The position numbers were made by a program, and so were the translations under genes. This document shows positions 11,401-21,463 of a DNA stretch of 64,000 nucleotides, piece after piece. A model generated the notes under the pieces. That model saw only the letters and a program-made list of their open reading frames with translations, was not told where the DNA came from and ran no database searches. Every line of letters starts with the position of its first letter. Position 1 is the stretch's first letter. This DNA comes from Bufo bufo (lineage: Eukaryota; Chordata; Amphibia; Anura; Bufonidae): NCBI RefSeq assembly GCF_905171765.1, contig NC_053391.1, positions 111,078,644 to 111,142,643 of the forward strand, in the 5' to 3' direction.

Positions 11401-11990
11401 TTCAGGCCTTGTAGCATCAGCACGTGTGAAATTAAAAGCTTAATTACAAGCTTGTGCTCTGGGCACAAAAAATTTTGTTGGCAGCCTTTGATGCAGATGT
11501 CATTGTGAGATAAACCCTTCATACATTTGGGTTACATTCAAAGATTTTAAATACCGCCATTTGGTGCACCAATATTGAATTCAGGCCTACACGGGTTTAG
11601 GCCCTGTGAGATACTCCATCTACATACAGGGGTTTGATTCAGGGATTTGAAATACAGCCATTTGAAATACAGCCATTTGAAATACAGCCATTTTGGCCAA
11701 AGAAATATTTACTTCAGGCCTACACTGGTTCAGACCGTGTGAGATATTCTCTCTACATACAGGGGTCTGATTCAGGGATTTGAAATACAGCCAAAAAAGG
11801 GGTGCTTTTTTAAACCCAGAAAATGATTTCTGCATTTCAAGCTTCTATTTGACTGTCACAAATGCACATATGCTGTGCTGGTGCACAGAACTTGCCTAAA
11901 ATGTCCGCCGCCGCCCACCTAACTAACAGACGGATAAAAATTATTTTTCTTGGTCACTGGGCTCAGGACAGGGTAAAAAGATTGTGCACT
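11401..11990. repeat. Inner right region with a ~130-bp duplicated block
   Basis: The block TTCAGGCCTACAC..GGTT, GTGAGATA, CTACATACAGGGG and GATTCAGGGATTTGAAATAC occurs at about 11580-11665 and again at 11712-11792. Between the copies ATACAGCCATTTGAA is repeated three times. No coding sequence is seen. Confidence 0.6.
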
Positions 11991-12648
11991 GCACTCACAA
12001 AACAAAATCTAGGTAGATCGCTGAGTTAACAAGCACCTCAGATTAACGATTCTGTCCTATTCTCTCCCTCACAGCAGCAGCATCCTATCCCTATACTAAT
12101 CAGAGCAGAGTGACGTGCAGCACTATGTGACTCCAGCTGTCACGACCATGGTCATGGTCGTGACTCCTGGACCCGCATGCAGTTGCCTGCGGTTTTGGTT
12201 TTCTCGTCAACCACATGGTGAGGGCTGCTAGTATCTTGCCTCACGTGTGGTTGCCGCTGGCAACATGATTTTATTCCCAGCATAGCAGCCTGAGCTGTTG
12301 CTAGGCAGCTTGCTGTGAAGTGCATGCGTTTGCTCCTGGCAACCTGTCTTTGTAGGTGTGCCTTTTGTCTGTGTGGTGTGCACTTTCCCTGTTTGTAGTG
12401 CACGAGGTTTCTGTATGTGTGCACTTTCCCTTTAAGTGGCTTCACTACCCTATCTGGTCTTGGAAGGGTTAATTCCCTTTCCAGTGTGTGTCTGTGTGGG
12501 TGTGGCTACTTGGGCTATTTAGCTCTGGCTGGAAGCCAGAAGCTGAGGGGTACTCCAGGCATGTTGCTGGAGTCATCCTCCTGGTATCCTTATACCATCT
12601 CTCCAGTGAGGGCCTCCCTTGCGGTCATAAAAACATGTGGTGATGTTA

Positions 12649-13422
12649 GGGCTCTTTCACAGTTGCGTTGTTCTGTTCCGGCATAGAGTTCCGTCGTCGG
12701 GGCTCTATGCCGGAAGAATCCTGATCAGGATTATCCCCATGCATTCTGAATGGAGAGAAATCCGTTCAGGATGCATCAGGATGTCTTCAGTTCCGGACCG
12801 GAACGTTTTTTGGCCGAAGAAAATACCGCAGCATGCTGTGCTTTTTGCTCCGGCCAAAAATCCTGAACTCTTGCCGCAAGGCCGGATCCGGAATTAATGC
12901 CCATTGAAAGGCATTAATCCGGATCCGGCCTTAAGCTAAACGTCGTTTCAGCGCATTACCGGATCCGACGTTTAGCTTTTTCTGAATGGTTACCATGACC
13001 ATGGCTGCCTGGTTGCTAAAGTCCTGTTTGCCATGGTAAAGTGTAGTGGGGAGCGGGGGAGCAGTATACTTACCGTCCGTGCGGCTCCCGGGGCACTTCA
13101 GAGTGACGTTAGGGCGCCCCACGCGCATGGATGACGTGATCGCATGGATCACGTCATCCATGCGCATGGGGCGCTCTGACATCATTCTGGAGCGCCCCGG
13201 GAGCCGCACGGACTGTAAGTATACTGCTCCCCCACTCCCCACTACTACTATGGCAACCAGGACTTTAATAATGTCCTGGGTGCCATAGTAACACTGAACG
13301 CATTTTGAAGACGGATCAGTCTTCAAATGCTTTCAGTTCACTTGCGGTCTTACGGATCCGGCGGGCACCTCCGGCAAATGGAGTACACGACGGATCCGGA
13401 CAACGCAAGTGTGAAAGAGCCC
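12649..13422. mobile_element. PIF/Harbinger-type non-autonomous element, TTA duplication
   Basis: The ends are GGGCTCTTTCACAGTTGCGT and, reverse-complemented, GGGCTCTTTCACACTTGCGT, flanked by TTA at 12646-12648 and 13423-13425. A 3-bp TWA duplication with GGG-type termini is the PIF/Harbinger signature. The interior holds a large hairpin (about 13040-13280). No transposase is present. Confidence 0.82.
13042..13276. repeat. Long imperfect hairpin inside the Harbinger-type element
   Basis: The arms share, in inverted order, GGGAGCAGTATACTTAC, CGTGCGGCTCCCGGGGC and CATGGATGACGTGAT around a centre near 13147. Together they make roughly 110 bp per arm. The sequence is GC-rich, in contrast to its surroundings. 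Confidence 0.8.
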
Positions 13423-14189
13423 TTATGCTTTATGTTGGTGTTTATTCTTACTGCAGCTATGGATCTGGGTTCCTGTGTGTTTATGTGTGTGTGCTGTGTC
13501 CATTTATGTTTGGTGTGGACATCAGCTTTTGAGCACGGGATCCAGTCAGTGTGTCTGTGGCAGGTAGGTGTGGAAGTGCTTTCACTCACCTGCCATATCC
13601 ATAGGCTGTTTATGTTTCCCCTTCCTTGCAGCTAGGCCAGTTTAGACTCCTGTTCGTCCGTGTCTAGGAGGAACAGGTTGTCTTACCCAGCTCCTAGTTC
13701 AGGGATCCCTTGAGGGTTAGTAGGGACCCGAGGTTCCTGAGTATGAGCCTTCCTACCATCAGGGTTGGCTCATACAGCTAGGAGTCAGGGTCAGATTTAG
13801 GGATGTGTTAGGAGGTGACCTGCTTCCTATTCTGTTGTCCTGGCCGAGCAGCTTCCATACGTTTAACATCTCACGGCTGAGGGTTTCCCCCACTCTCAGC
13901 CGTGACACCAGCTTATATAGATGCTGGGTCACATGCTGCACTGGCCAATCACAGCCATGCCATTAGTAGGCATGGCTGTGATGGCTTCTAAGGGCACACA
14001 AGTTAAACGCTTGTTGATTGGCTGCTCTGCAACCTTTCAAAAAGCGCCATTAACTCGCCGAACACCGAACCCGAACTTTTACTGAAAAGTTCTAGTTCGG
14101 GTCCAGGGTCCAAAAATCCTAAAGTTCAGTACGAACCCGAACTTTACAGTTCGAGTTCGCTCAACCCTACTTCTGACAAGAATATTTAT

Positions 14190-14273
14190 CTTGTCATAAG
14201 ACTGTGAAACCAATAGAGGGCGCTGTTCATAATTCAATAGCGCCATCTATTGGTTTTCATAGTCTTATGACAG
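14190..14273. repeat. 84-bp foldback element
   Basis: The arms CTTGTCATAAGACTGTGAAA and, inverted, CTGTCATAAGACTATGAAA meet around a short AT spacer, with CCAATAGAGGGCGCT paired with AGCGCCATCTATTGG. It is a typical small palindromic MITE. Confidence 0.8.
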
Positions 14274-14640
14274 CTGAAAAACAAGGCAGATTCTGCTCAT
14301 TTGTATGTTTTTCCCATATGCCCATGTTTATGCAAATTAGTTTTAACATGACAAAACTGTATAGAAAAGTTCTTGAATATTATGTTTGGACAATCAGAAT
14401 TTTTTTTGTCGTCCTAATGATATTGATCTAGGTGTGCAGGTCCACCCAAGCCATCCAACAGATGCAAAATAACTTTCAGGTTTACCGGTTCTCAGTCAGA
14501 TGAGAGCTGGTTTGGAATATCTTATAGTGCACAAGGCTGCCATCTGTCTCATGGATAGATTGATGGCTTGCACATACCTGGCTTTTGGCATACAGCATTG
14601 TGTGGTTGTCTATTGTATGTCGTACAAAATAAGAGTCTAA
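14274..14640. other. No recognisable feature
   Basis: AT-rich sequence with no convincing reading frame or repeat. It lies where the missing part of the gypsy element could have been expected, but I find no pol motif. Confidence 0.4.
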
Positions 14641-14787
14641 GACACATCTAGCTATCCTCTCAATGCTGTTTCCAAACCATTTTGATGGAGTTTCCATCAA
14701 TTTCTAACCTTTTTTTATGAACCAGGGTTGCCTGGTTGTCTCCCATTGACTTCCATTATACTCGGGTGCTCGGCCGAACACACAAAT
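14641..14787 (+). repeat. hAT 3'-end fragment
   Basis: It matches the 3' subterminal region of the hAT copies in the orientation of the copy ending at 31723: CAATGCTGTTTCCAAACCAT, TTGACTTCCATTATACTCGG, then GTGCTCGG. It stops before the terminal TAG, so it is truncated. Confidence 0.65.
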
Positions 14788-15446
14788 ATAGTCAGCAGGC
14801 CAAGTGGAAAACAGGAGCAACAGTGCAGAACTGAAGGATGAGGTAGAGGCGAAGTCAAACAAGTAATAGGTCAGGGCAGGTGGCACAGATACAATCCGGG
14901 TCGGCAACAGGATAGTTAAGGCAAGCAGGCAGGGATCAAGCAGGTAGCGGAGTCCAGAAACACAAGCACGGGTCAGGTTAACAGAAACACAAGCAGAGAT
15001 ATCAACAACCCTTGCAGGACACTAGGACCTTGACTCTCAGGCATCTGGGAAGGGGGCTGAGCCACTTATATACGTGCAAGAGGGCTAGGATTGGTCAGCG
15101 AGGTCACATGATCTAAACCATTAGCACAAGAAGTGACATGCTCCGGCCCTTAAGGAAGTGCTGCAGGGAACAAGCAGAAAGCATGCTGTGGCTAGGGCTG
15201 AAAGGGAACTGTGGAGGGGATCCCAGAACAAACAGTACTTACAAAGACAGAGCCCAGGACTGCAGCGGTGAATTGGGAAGCACTGGCAGCAGATTACAGC
15301 TGAACACGGCGCCCGAGACGGTAACCAGGGGAACAGCGGCACACAGCAGCCGCTATTAAAATAGTACAGACCTGAATACTGCTGGAAGAATCGGGCCAGG
15401 AAGTACCAGTATGGAAACCAGTACAATGTAGCAGGTGCCCATGACA
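14788..15446 (-). mobile_element. LTR-like fragment
   Basis: On the minus strand it would start TGTCATGGGCACCTGC at 15446 and run through promoter-like GC-rich sequence. The other end merges into the hAT fragment with no clear CA terminus or duplication. It is judged an LTR-type interspersed repeat from its composition only. The readings on both strands are not convincing proteins. Confidence 0.35.
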
Positions 15447-15842
15447 ATTAAACAAATAGCAATTTTCTACATGGCCTCTAAAACATGAGAACATCTGAAA
15501 TCTGATGGTCTGCTATGGACAACTACTCCACTTTTGCCTTTCACTGTTGATAAATCTCTCCCTGCATGTGACTATGACCACATACCGTATTTTTCACCCC
15601 ATAAGAAGCACTCCCCCCCCCAAAAAAAAAGTGGGGGGGGGGAATCGCAGTGCAGCTTAGGGGACAAATGCTGCCATTTTTACATCGCTAACGCTGATAC
15701 ATCGCCGGCTGTGATGCTGCACAGCGCGGCAATGTATCAGGGGGAGGGAGGAGGGGCTGGAGGCCGTCAACTGCTGAAATCACAGCGGGGCCCGATGCAG
15801 TCATTATGTTTTACAATGGGCACCGCCGCTCACAGCAGTTTT

Positions 15843-16163
15843 CATATGTAAACTGTAATCCTTAACCTCTTCTTAACTTTAGTTAAAGTAGCGCTATCCC
15901 CTGTACTACTACTTGCTATCAAGCTCCCGTAGCAGGCAGAGCGGCCGGCAGCTGTAACGTCACTTACTCACATCCCGCACATGCTCATCCCACTTTATGA
16001 ATGAAGCAGGCGGAGCAGGCGCGTGACATGAGTGAGTGACGTTACGCTGACGGACGATTTGCCTGCTATGGTGCGGGAGCTTGATAGTAAATAGTAGTAA
16101 ACAGGATAGCGCTACTTTAACTAAAGTTAAGAAGAGGTTAAGGATTGCAATTTACATATAAAT
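15843..16163. repeat. Large inverted repeat
   Basis: The left arm (TTCATATGTAAACTGTAATC, CCTTAACCTCTTCTTAAC, AGTAGCGCTATCC) recurs inverted in the right arm (GGATAGCGCTACTTTAAC, GTTAAGAAGAGGTTAAGG). Inner halves share AGCTCCCG.. and GTAACGTCACT. Each arm is about 140 bp. Confidence 0.8.
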
Positions 16164-16197
16164 ACTGCTGTGAGAGGAGGGGCCTGGTGTATTGGGG

Positions 16198-16828
16198 ACA
16201 CTGTTATGGGGGGATCTGTGGATGACACATATATAGCATAAGATGCTATATATGTGTCATCCACAGATCCCCCATAACAGTGCCATCTAGAGATTCCCCC
16301 TCCCCATAACAGTGCCATCCACAGATCCCCCTCCCCATAACAGTGCCATCCACAAATCCCCCTCCCCATAACAGTGCCATCCACAGATCCTCCATAACAG
16401 TGCCATCCACAGATCCCCCTCCCAATAACAGTGCCATCCACAGATCCCCCTCCCAATAACAGTGCCATCCACAGATCCCCGATAACAGTGCCATCCACAG
16501 ATCCCCCTCCCCATAACAGTGCCATCTACAGATCCCCCTCCCCATAACAGTGCCATCCACAGATCCCCCATAACAGTGCCATCCACAAATCCCCCTCCCA
16601 ATAACAGTGCCATCCACAGATTCCCCCTCCCAATAACAGGGCCATCCACAGATCCCCGATAACAGTGCCATCCACAGATCCCCCTCCCCATAACAGTGCC
16701 ATCTACAGATCCCCCTCCCCATAACAGTGTCATCCACAAATCCCCATAATAATGTCATCCACAGATCCCCCATAACAGTGTGTCATCTACAGATTCCCCA
16801 TAATAGTGTCATCCACAGACCACCATTA
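16198..16828. repeat. ~31-bp minisatellite (GTGCCATCCACAGATCCCC)
   Basis: About 18-20 tandem units of CATAACAGTGCCATCCACAG plus ATCCCCCTCCC, with unit length variants caused by presence or absence of the CTCCC tract. At its left end one unit is inverted (16200-16290), giving a near-perfect hairpin with arms of about 40 bp. The long glycine/tryptophan-rich minus-strand readings across it are artefacts of the repeat. Confidence 0.92.
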
Positions 16829-16947
16829 GTTCAAAACCCACCAAAAGCAGACCTTTTGGTTAAAAAAAATTTTTTTCTTGTTTTCCTCCACAAAAACCTA
16901 GGTGCGTCTTATGGGCAGGTGCATCTTATAGGGCGAAAAATACGGTA

Positions 16948-17880
16948 CATATGCTGTAATTCCAGCCTTTATTTCCCAGATAAGCAAAATGTAACATTAT
17001 TAATATGTGCAAAAGTAATTCTTGGTGATTTCTTTTAGGCTTAGCTAAAAGCTAATGTTGCAATAATTTTAGGAAAAAAAAGCATAATCATTAAGTTGTT
17101 AGTACTCTATTAGTAGATATATTATGGCGATAGCATTTTGCAAACAATAAAACATACATTAATGAGAGAAAATCACCATTCTATGTGCACCGCAGCCTCA
17201 GCTCTTCACATTCAGTGGATGTTAATGGAACTTTTAATAAGCAATGTATGGGGACATATTATGAAGAGATTAGTGATAAATATGGCAAGGACAATTCTTC
17301 CTCTTCGGCGTACTGAGTTGATTGCAGAAAATCAGAATTTGATGCATAGTCCCCGAGATTGCACTGAGCGAATCCAAGGCTTTCTTTAAAGTTAATTTAC
17401 TAGTTAACTTTAATTCTAGCCTGAGCTTCTCATCTCAGATTTGCAGGACGGCTTGCAGCAGCAGGTAATTGGAAACACCAACAAACAGGTTCATTTGTGA
17501 ACAGCGTAGCTTGCGTCGCCTGCCATTTTAATTGTGTTGCCATCTCTATGGGAACAAAGTGCTGATTGCAATTAGCATTGTATACAACTTTAAATGAGCT
17601 CCGAAATCCAAACAAATTAAAAACTGCAAGTGGTGAACGCTGACATTTCAAATGAACAAGTTTTCTCCACACTGAAATGCTAGGATGTTCTTGCCAGTAT
17701 TGATTGGAAGAAAAACGTCTTAATGACACCTGCGGCAGACACAAGGATGTCTGAGAAATGGTGCTTTTCACATCTTTAATCGTCTGGAATTTGTTTGCTT
17801 CTACACTTCTTAAAATACAATATGCTAGTGCTTATAACAATATTACTTTTCTTATTAGTAGCCAGTCTTCTAAAGGCTTA
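16948..17880. other. Repeat-poor stretch; candidate conserved non-coding DNA
   Basis: No transposon motif and no convincing reading frame. From about 17430 to 17800 the sequence is balanced in composition and holds clustered homeodomain-like TAAT/ATTA words (TGATTGCAATTAGCATTG, CAAATTAAAAACTGCAAG). That is the texture of vertebrate conserved non-coding elements. This is a guess from appearance. Confidence 0.25.
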
Positions 17881-17889
17881 AAGAGTTAA

Positions 17890-17944
17890 AGTGGTTGTCC
17901 GGTTTTCTCATATTGATTACTTATCCTCACAATAGGCCATCAAT
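17890..17944. repeat. Left remnant of a split foldback repeat
   Basis: TTATCCTCACAATAGG followed by CCATCAAT pairs, in inverted order, with ATTGATGACCTATCCTGAGG at 32240-32260. The intervening 14 kb is an insertion, and the repeat continues at 31960. Confidence 0.65.
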
Positions 17945-17989
17945 AAAGAAGAGCAAATTTCTTCAAAATTCGATTTGGCTGCTTCGCTG

Positions 17990-18435
17990 AATTTTACAAA
18001 AAAATGCGCTTCAAATACTTTTTCCGTAGATGGTGTCCGCTGCGAACAGTGACATTAGCTACGCCACATCTCCAGTGTAAAGTGTGCGCATCCAAAAAAT
18101 ATCTGACATCCAGTGTACTTTTTTCATGGACGGTGTCCGTTGCGGACAGTAACATTAGTTGTGCCACATCTCCTGTGTAAAGTATGCACATCCATAAATA
18201 CCTGACATCCAGTGTACTTTCTCAATAGACGGTGTCCGCTGCGGACAGTGACATTAGCTGCGCCCTATCTGCAGTGTAAAGTGTGCGCATCAAAAAAATA
18301 TCTGTGACATACAGTGTACTTTTTCAATAGACGGTGTCCGCTGCGAACAGTGACATTACCAAATCTGCAGTGTAACGTGTGCCCTTAAAAAAATGATCTG
18401 TGACATAGTGTCCTTTTTCCGTAGATGGTGTCTGC
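17990..18435. repeat. ~104-bp satellite, first block
   Basis: Four diverged units of the type TACTTTTTCCGTAGACGGTG, TCTGCTGCGGACAGTGACAT, TACCAGCGCCACATCTGCAG and TGTAACGTGTGCGCTTC. It is interrupted by a repeat at 18436 and resumes at 19917. Confidence 0.85.
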
Positions 18436-19916
18436 TCCCAGGGCCGGCGCCACCCACGTGGAGCGCCACTCTTGCTGGGGGCGCCAGCACTCTGTAATCT
18501 GGCCGCCAGTGGCGTTGCGAGGTGGGTGCGGTGGGTGCGGGCCGCACGGGGTGACACCAGTCTGATGGGGTGTCACCCACCGGATCCAAGTTCCCAACAC
18601 CACTAGCACCCTCCCCCTTGTACTTGTGTCGATGATCTGATCCTGTACTTGCTGTCTGTGTGGGCATGAGTTCAGTCACTTCGGCGCACAATCCCGCGAG
18701 ACCCATGACCTCCCAAGGCGGGTCTCGCGGGATCACGCGCCGCAGGACGGGATTGCGCGCCAAAGACACTGAACTTAACTGAACTCATGCTCGTGCAGCC
18801 AGCAAGTACAGACTGTACAGGATCAGCGACACAAGTACGGAGGGGGGGGGGGCAAACTACATAATGGAGGGCAGTCTGGGGGCAAAATTAACTTGTGTGG
18901 GGGCAAAATTAACTTGTGTGGGGGCAAAATTACTTAGTGGGGGGAAATTACATAATGAAGGGCAATGTGGGGGCAAAATTACTTAGTGTGGGGCAAATTA
19001 CTTAGTGGGGGGCAAATTACATAATGGAGGGCAGTTTGTGCGGGGCAAACAACCTAATGTGGGGCAGTGTGGGGGCAAATTAATGTGAGGCAGTGTGGGG
19101 GCAAATTACTTAATGTGAGGCAGTGTGGGGGGCAAATTACTTAATATGGGGCAGTGTGGGGGGCAAATTACTTAATGTGGGGCAGTGTGGGGGGCAAATT
19201 ACTTAATGTGGGGCAGTGTGGGGGGCAAATTACTTAATCCGAGGCAGTGTGGGGGCATATTACTTTATGTGAGGCAGTGTGGGGGGCATATTACCTAATG
19301 TGGGGCAGTGTAGGGGCAGTATTACTAATGAGGGCATTCTAGAAAGGAATTACTATTGGTGGGACTATGAGGAGCACTATTACTATGGGGGCACTATTAT
19401 TTCTTCAGGATAGTATTTGTGGTATTGGGGCCGGGGCACAGCAAGCAGCAGGATAACACTGTGTGGACTCCAGGTTGGGGGATGATGATAGAAAAGTAAG
19501 GACACTAAGATGTCTGTGTGTCACACTCTGCAGAGACGAGGTGGCTGAGAGAAGTGTCCGGACTGAATGGAGAAGATGATGACAGAGAAGATCTACATTG
19601 GAGGAGACGTCACCTGGAGGCCCTGGATGTGAGAAGTACGTGCTGCTGTATATGTGCAATGCTGCTATTTTATGTTTTGCATGAAAATGTCTATAATTAA
19701 AATGTTTTAATTAAATATTCTATTTTACTATTTTTATTATTTGGTCGAAAGTCTGATTGGGGGGAAGGGGGGATTGTAATGGGACTGCTGTAGAATATCT
19801 AAAATTAGCTGGTCAAGTAAAATGTTGCATGCAACAATCATTAAATAGGTGGCCGACAAAAAAAAGGCGGGTCAAAGGGCGTGGTCAATGGGCAGAGTCA
19901 ATGGGGCGGAAAAAAT
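18436..19916. mobile_element. Inserted repeat with inner 33-bp tandem array
   Basis: It begins GGGCCGGCGCCACCC and ends near GGGCGGAAAAAAT, breaking the 104-bp array. From about 18845 to 19310 it carries a G-rich array of units like GGGGGCAAATTACTTAATGT plus GGGGCAGTGTG. The superfamily is unknown. I see no protein motif, and the T-rich tail region (19680-19740) is not diagnostic. Confidence 0.55.
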
Positions 19917-21440
19917 AGCTGCAATGTAACGTGTGCTCTTCTAAAATTTATCTGTGACTTACAATGTACTTTTTCCATAGACGGTGTCTGCTGCGGACAT
20001 TGACATGACCAGCGCCACATCTGCAGTGAAACGTGTGTGGTTCAAAAAAAAATTGTGACATACAGTGTACCTTTTCCGTATACGGTGTCTGCTGCGGACA
20101 GTGACATTACCAGCAGCACATCTGCAGTGTAATGTGTGCGATTCTAAAATGTATCTGTAACATACAGTGTACTTTTCCGTAGATGGTGTCTGCTGCGGAC
20201 AGTGACATTACCAGCGCCACATCTGCAGTGTAACATGTGCGCTTCAAAAATGTATCTGTGACTGACAGTGTACTTTTTCTGTAGACGCTGTCTGCTGAGG
20301 ACAGTGACATTACCAGCGCCACATCTGCAGTGTAACGTGTGCACTTCTAAAATTTATCTGTGACATACAGTGTACTTTTTTGTAGACGCTGTCTGCTGCG
20401 GACAGTGACATTACCAGCGCCACATCTGCAGTGTAACATGTGTGCTTATAAAATTTATCTGTGACATACAGTGTACTTTTTCCGTAGACAGTGTCTGCTG
20501 TGGACAGCGACATTACCAGCTCCACATCTGCAGTGTAACGTGTGCGCTTCTAAAATTTATCTGTGACATACAGTTAACTTTTTCCGTAGACAGTGTCTGC
20601 TGCGGACAGTGACATTACCAGCGCCATATCTGCAGTGTAACATGTCCTCTTCAAAAAAAATTCTGTGTACTTTTTCCGTAGACGGTGTCTGCTGTGGACA
20701 GTCACATTACCAGCGCCAGATCTGCAGTGTAACGTGTGCGCTTCTAAAATGTATCTGTGACATACAGTGTACTTTTTCCGTAGACAGTGTCTGCTGCGGA
20801 CAGTGACATTACCAGCGCCATATCTGCAGTGTAACGTGTGCGCTTCTAAAGTTTATTTGTGACATACAGTGTAATTTTTCCGTAGACGGTGTCTGCTGCG
20901 ACAGTGACATTACCAGCACCACATCTGCAGTGTAACGTGTGCGCTTCTAAAATTTATCTGTGACAGTGTACTTTTTCCGTAGACGGTGTCTGCTGCGGAC
21001 TGTGACATTAGCTGTGCAACATCATCTGTGTAAAGTGTGCGCATCAAGATATAGAATAGACTGTGTACACTTCTGACAGTGACATAATCAGTGCCACATC
21101 TGCAGTGTAACGAGTGCGCTGAAAACATTTATCTGTGACATACAGTGTCCTTTTTCTGTAGACGGTGTCCGCTTCTGACAGTGACATTACCAGGGCCACA
21201 TCTGCAGTGAAACGTGTGCACTTCAAGAATTTATCTGTGACTTACAGTGTACATTTTTGCGTAGACGCTGCGTACAGTGACATTACCGGTGGCACCGCTC
21301 CTCATCCCAAATACCTGTGACATTCCCTGTAATTTTTAATTAGCCGTTGGTGACAGTATTGACATTATCTGTGGAATATCTTCTGTGTGACGTTTCCACA
21401 TCCCAAATACCTTTTTAAATTTAAATCCTACACTACTGTA
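19917..21440. repeat. ~104-bp satellite, second block
   Basis: About 13-14 further units at spacing near 102-105 bp (GACATTACCAGC recurs near 20103, 20205, 20307 and 20408). The last units before 21440 are strongly diverged. The short readings inside are satellite artefacts. Confidence 0.9.
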
Positions 21441-21463
21441 CGTGTGACAAACTTTTAATCATA

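Larger units (their letters stand above)
12138..13907. mobile_element. Solo LTR (TGTCACG..CGTGACA) with CCAGC duplication
   Basis: TG..CA termini (TGTCACGACC and GCCGTGACA) with a perfect 5-bp duplication, CCAGC, at 12133-12137 and 13908-13912, sitting in the right arm of the 10-kb element. Removing the nested element (12649-13422) leaves about 1 kb. No internal coding part is present, so it is a solo LTR. Its ends match those of the LTR at 60303-60926. The duplication length fits Ty3/gypsy or ERV-type LTRs. Confidence 0.8.
3999..14169. mobile_element. 10-kb hAT-like element with long terminal inverted repeats
   Basis: The left end TAGGGTTGAGCGAACCCGAA and the right end, reverse-complemented, TAGGGTTGAGCGAACTCGAA are near-identical. 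They stay alignable for about 370 bp once an insertion in each arm is removed. Shared landmarks are CAGCCAATCAACAAGCG, CCATCACAGCCATGCCTACT, AGCATGTGACCCAG, CGTCACTCTGC and a tract resembling GGGAGAGAATAGGA. The terminus resembles the hAT ends elsewhere in the window. No transposase of its own is seen, so it is non-autonomous. Flanking bases (GTTGTCAG on the left, CTTCTGAC on the right) do not form a clear 8-bp duplication. It contains a 181-bp tandem repeat, an L1 and an LTR. Confidence 0.7.
15585..16945. mobile_element. TA-flanked inverted-repeat element (CCGTATTTTTC)
   Basis: The ends CCGTATTTTTCACCCCATAA and, reverse-complemented, CCGTATTTTTCGCCCTATAA are flanked by TA at 15583-15584 and 16946-16947, as in the Tc1/mariner superfamily. 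It has no transposase. It has captured a large inverted repeat and a minisatellite. Confidence 0.75.

Noticed and set aside
3999..14169. Clean single-event insertion of the 10-kb inverted-repeat element into gypsy
   Set aside because: Flanking bases do not form a direct duplication and pol does not resume after 14169, so a simple insertion is not supported.
16127..16773. Long minus-strand readings rich in Gly, Trp and Asp
   Set aside because: They are translations of the GTGCCATCCACAGATCCCC minisatellite in several frames at once. No real protein is indicated.
17990..21230. Many short readings containing CYTADVALVMSLSAADTVY
   Set aside because: Artefacts of the 104-bp satellite.
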